This document shows, in pieces, positions 63,721 to 64,000 of a stretch of 64,000 nt of DNA (the first letter of the stretch is position 1; every line of letters starts with the position of its first letter). Origin of the DNA: Aaosphaeria pasadenensis (taxonomy: Eukaryota; Ascomycota; Dothideomycetes; Pleosporales); contig JAKLMB010000001.1 of the NCBI GenBank assembly GCA_022813625.1, forward strand, positions 1,674,001-1,738,000, in the 5' to 3' direction. The position numbers and the translations under genes were made by a program. Below the pieces are notes generated by a model, which was given only the letters and a program-made list of their open reading frames with translations, was not told the DNA's origin and made no database searches.

Positions 63721-64000
63721 ATGGATTCGGGCCTGTCCAATCGAGCGGACCGAGCCTTGAAAGATATCCTCCCTAAAGGCATTGCTCTCGAACCGCCCAA
63801 AAATTACAATGCAAGCACTGCTATCGACTTGTCCAATGCCCAAAATGAAGTCCTGCGTAGCGAGGTGGGCCAATTTTTCAAGACCGCAATTGAATCCAAT
63901 CTGAACAGCCAGGTAAGGATCGGAAATATCTCCGGCAAGGACAATATCTAAGCCAATTTTGTGCTGCAGAGTTTTGATATGCCACCTGGCAATGGCGGAG
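63721..64000 (+). CDS. PLP-dependent aminotransferase (ACC-synthase-like), 5' part only
   Basis: The first exon is 63721-63912 (64 codons). A 57-nt intron (GTAAGG...CTAAG...CTGCAG) leads to exon 2 at 63970, which runs off the window. The start MDSGLSNRADRALKDILPKG, then YNASTAIDLSNAQNEVLR, is the typical N-terminus of fungal class I/II aminotransferases related to 1-aminocyclopropane-1-carboxylate synthase. In these proteins an IDLSxAxN motif precedes the first catalytic-domain helix. The next exon begins SFDMPPGNGG, matching the family's Gly-rich segment at this place. The PLP-binding Lys lies outside the window. Such genes often sit in secondary-metabolite clusters, so the DNA to the right is worth inspecting. 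Confidence 0.8.

Noticed and set aside
1..64000. CRISPR arrays, intact transposons, integrated viral genes, rRNA genes
   Set aside because: No regularly spaced direct repeats, no transposase, reverse-transcriptase or capsid-like frames, and no 5S or large rRNA sequence were recognised.

Overview
The window is nuclear DNA of a filamentous ascomycete (Pezizomycotina). The signs are short GT-AG introns of about 50-70 nt with CTAAC/CTGAC-type branch sites, intron-bearing tRNA genes, an ApsA/Num1-type cortical nuclear-migration protein, and a typical mould mix of housekeeping and secreted-enzyme genes. Nothing prokaryotic or viral was seen. The class (Dothideomycetes, Eurotiomycetes or other) cannot be fixed from sequence reading alone.

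Layout: (1) 1-9 kb: a small unidentified protein (-), an alpha/beta hydrolase (+), an unidentified Lys-rich probable nuclear protein (-), and a frameshifted kinase-like gene (-). (2) 10-25.6 kb is the gene-dense housekeeping core: CWC24 splicing factor (-), the intronless 5.4-kb ApsA/Num1 gene (+), ISY1 splicing factor (+), CCT8 chaperonin subunit (-), divergent mitochondrial ribosomal protein mL46 (+), and a medium-chain reductase (-). (3) 26-27 kb: a secreted M43-type metalloprotease (-), followed by a 3.7-kb gene-poor stretch with an AT-rich island. (4) 30.8-38 kb: an organic-solute-transporter-alpha-like (DUF300) membrane protein (+), a small predicted mitochondrial membrane protein (-), and a secreted GH43 glycosidase (-). 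(5) 40-48.4 kb: tRNA-Val(CAC) with intron (-), D-amino-acid oxidase (+), boron/anion transporter BOR1 (+), SEC61 beta (-), and an unidentified Gln/Ser-rich protein (-). (6) 48.4-64 kb is sparse: an F-box-like Cys-rich protein (+), a secreted HExxH protein of DUF6055 type (+), a possible 72-aa protein (-), tRNA-Thr(AGT) with intron (-), and at the right edge the 5' end of a PLP-dependent aminotransferase (+).

No operon-like or biosynthetic cluster logic is evident. Two spliceosome genes (CWC24, ISY1) flank ApsA. Secreted enzymes (M43 protease, GH43, DUF6055) are scattered singly. Exon-intron structures were worked out by hand from splice signals, reading frame and family conservation.

The most interesting observations are these. 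At least six genes switch abruptly from C-rich to G-rich on the coding strand part-way through the ORF. A decayed 112-bp tandem duplication may still hold a coding-like 37-residue repeat. Two unrelated tRNA genes share a 3' trailer and both sit beside AT-rich islands. A kinase-like gene carries a clean 1-nt frameshift. A secreted HExxH protein has a candidate distal glutamate. A TATA-driven, leader-like region with a 47-bp repeat has no credible ORF.
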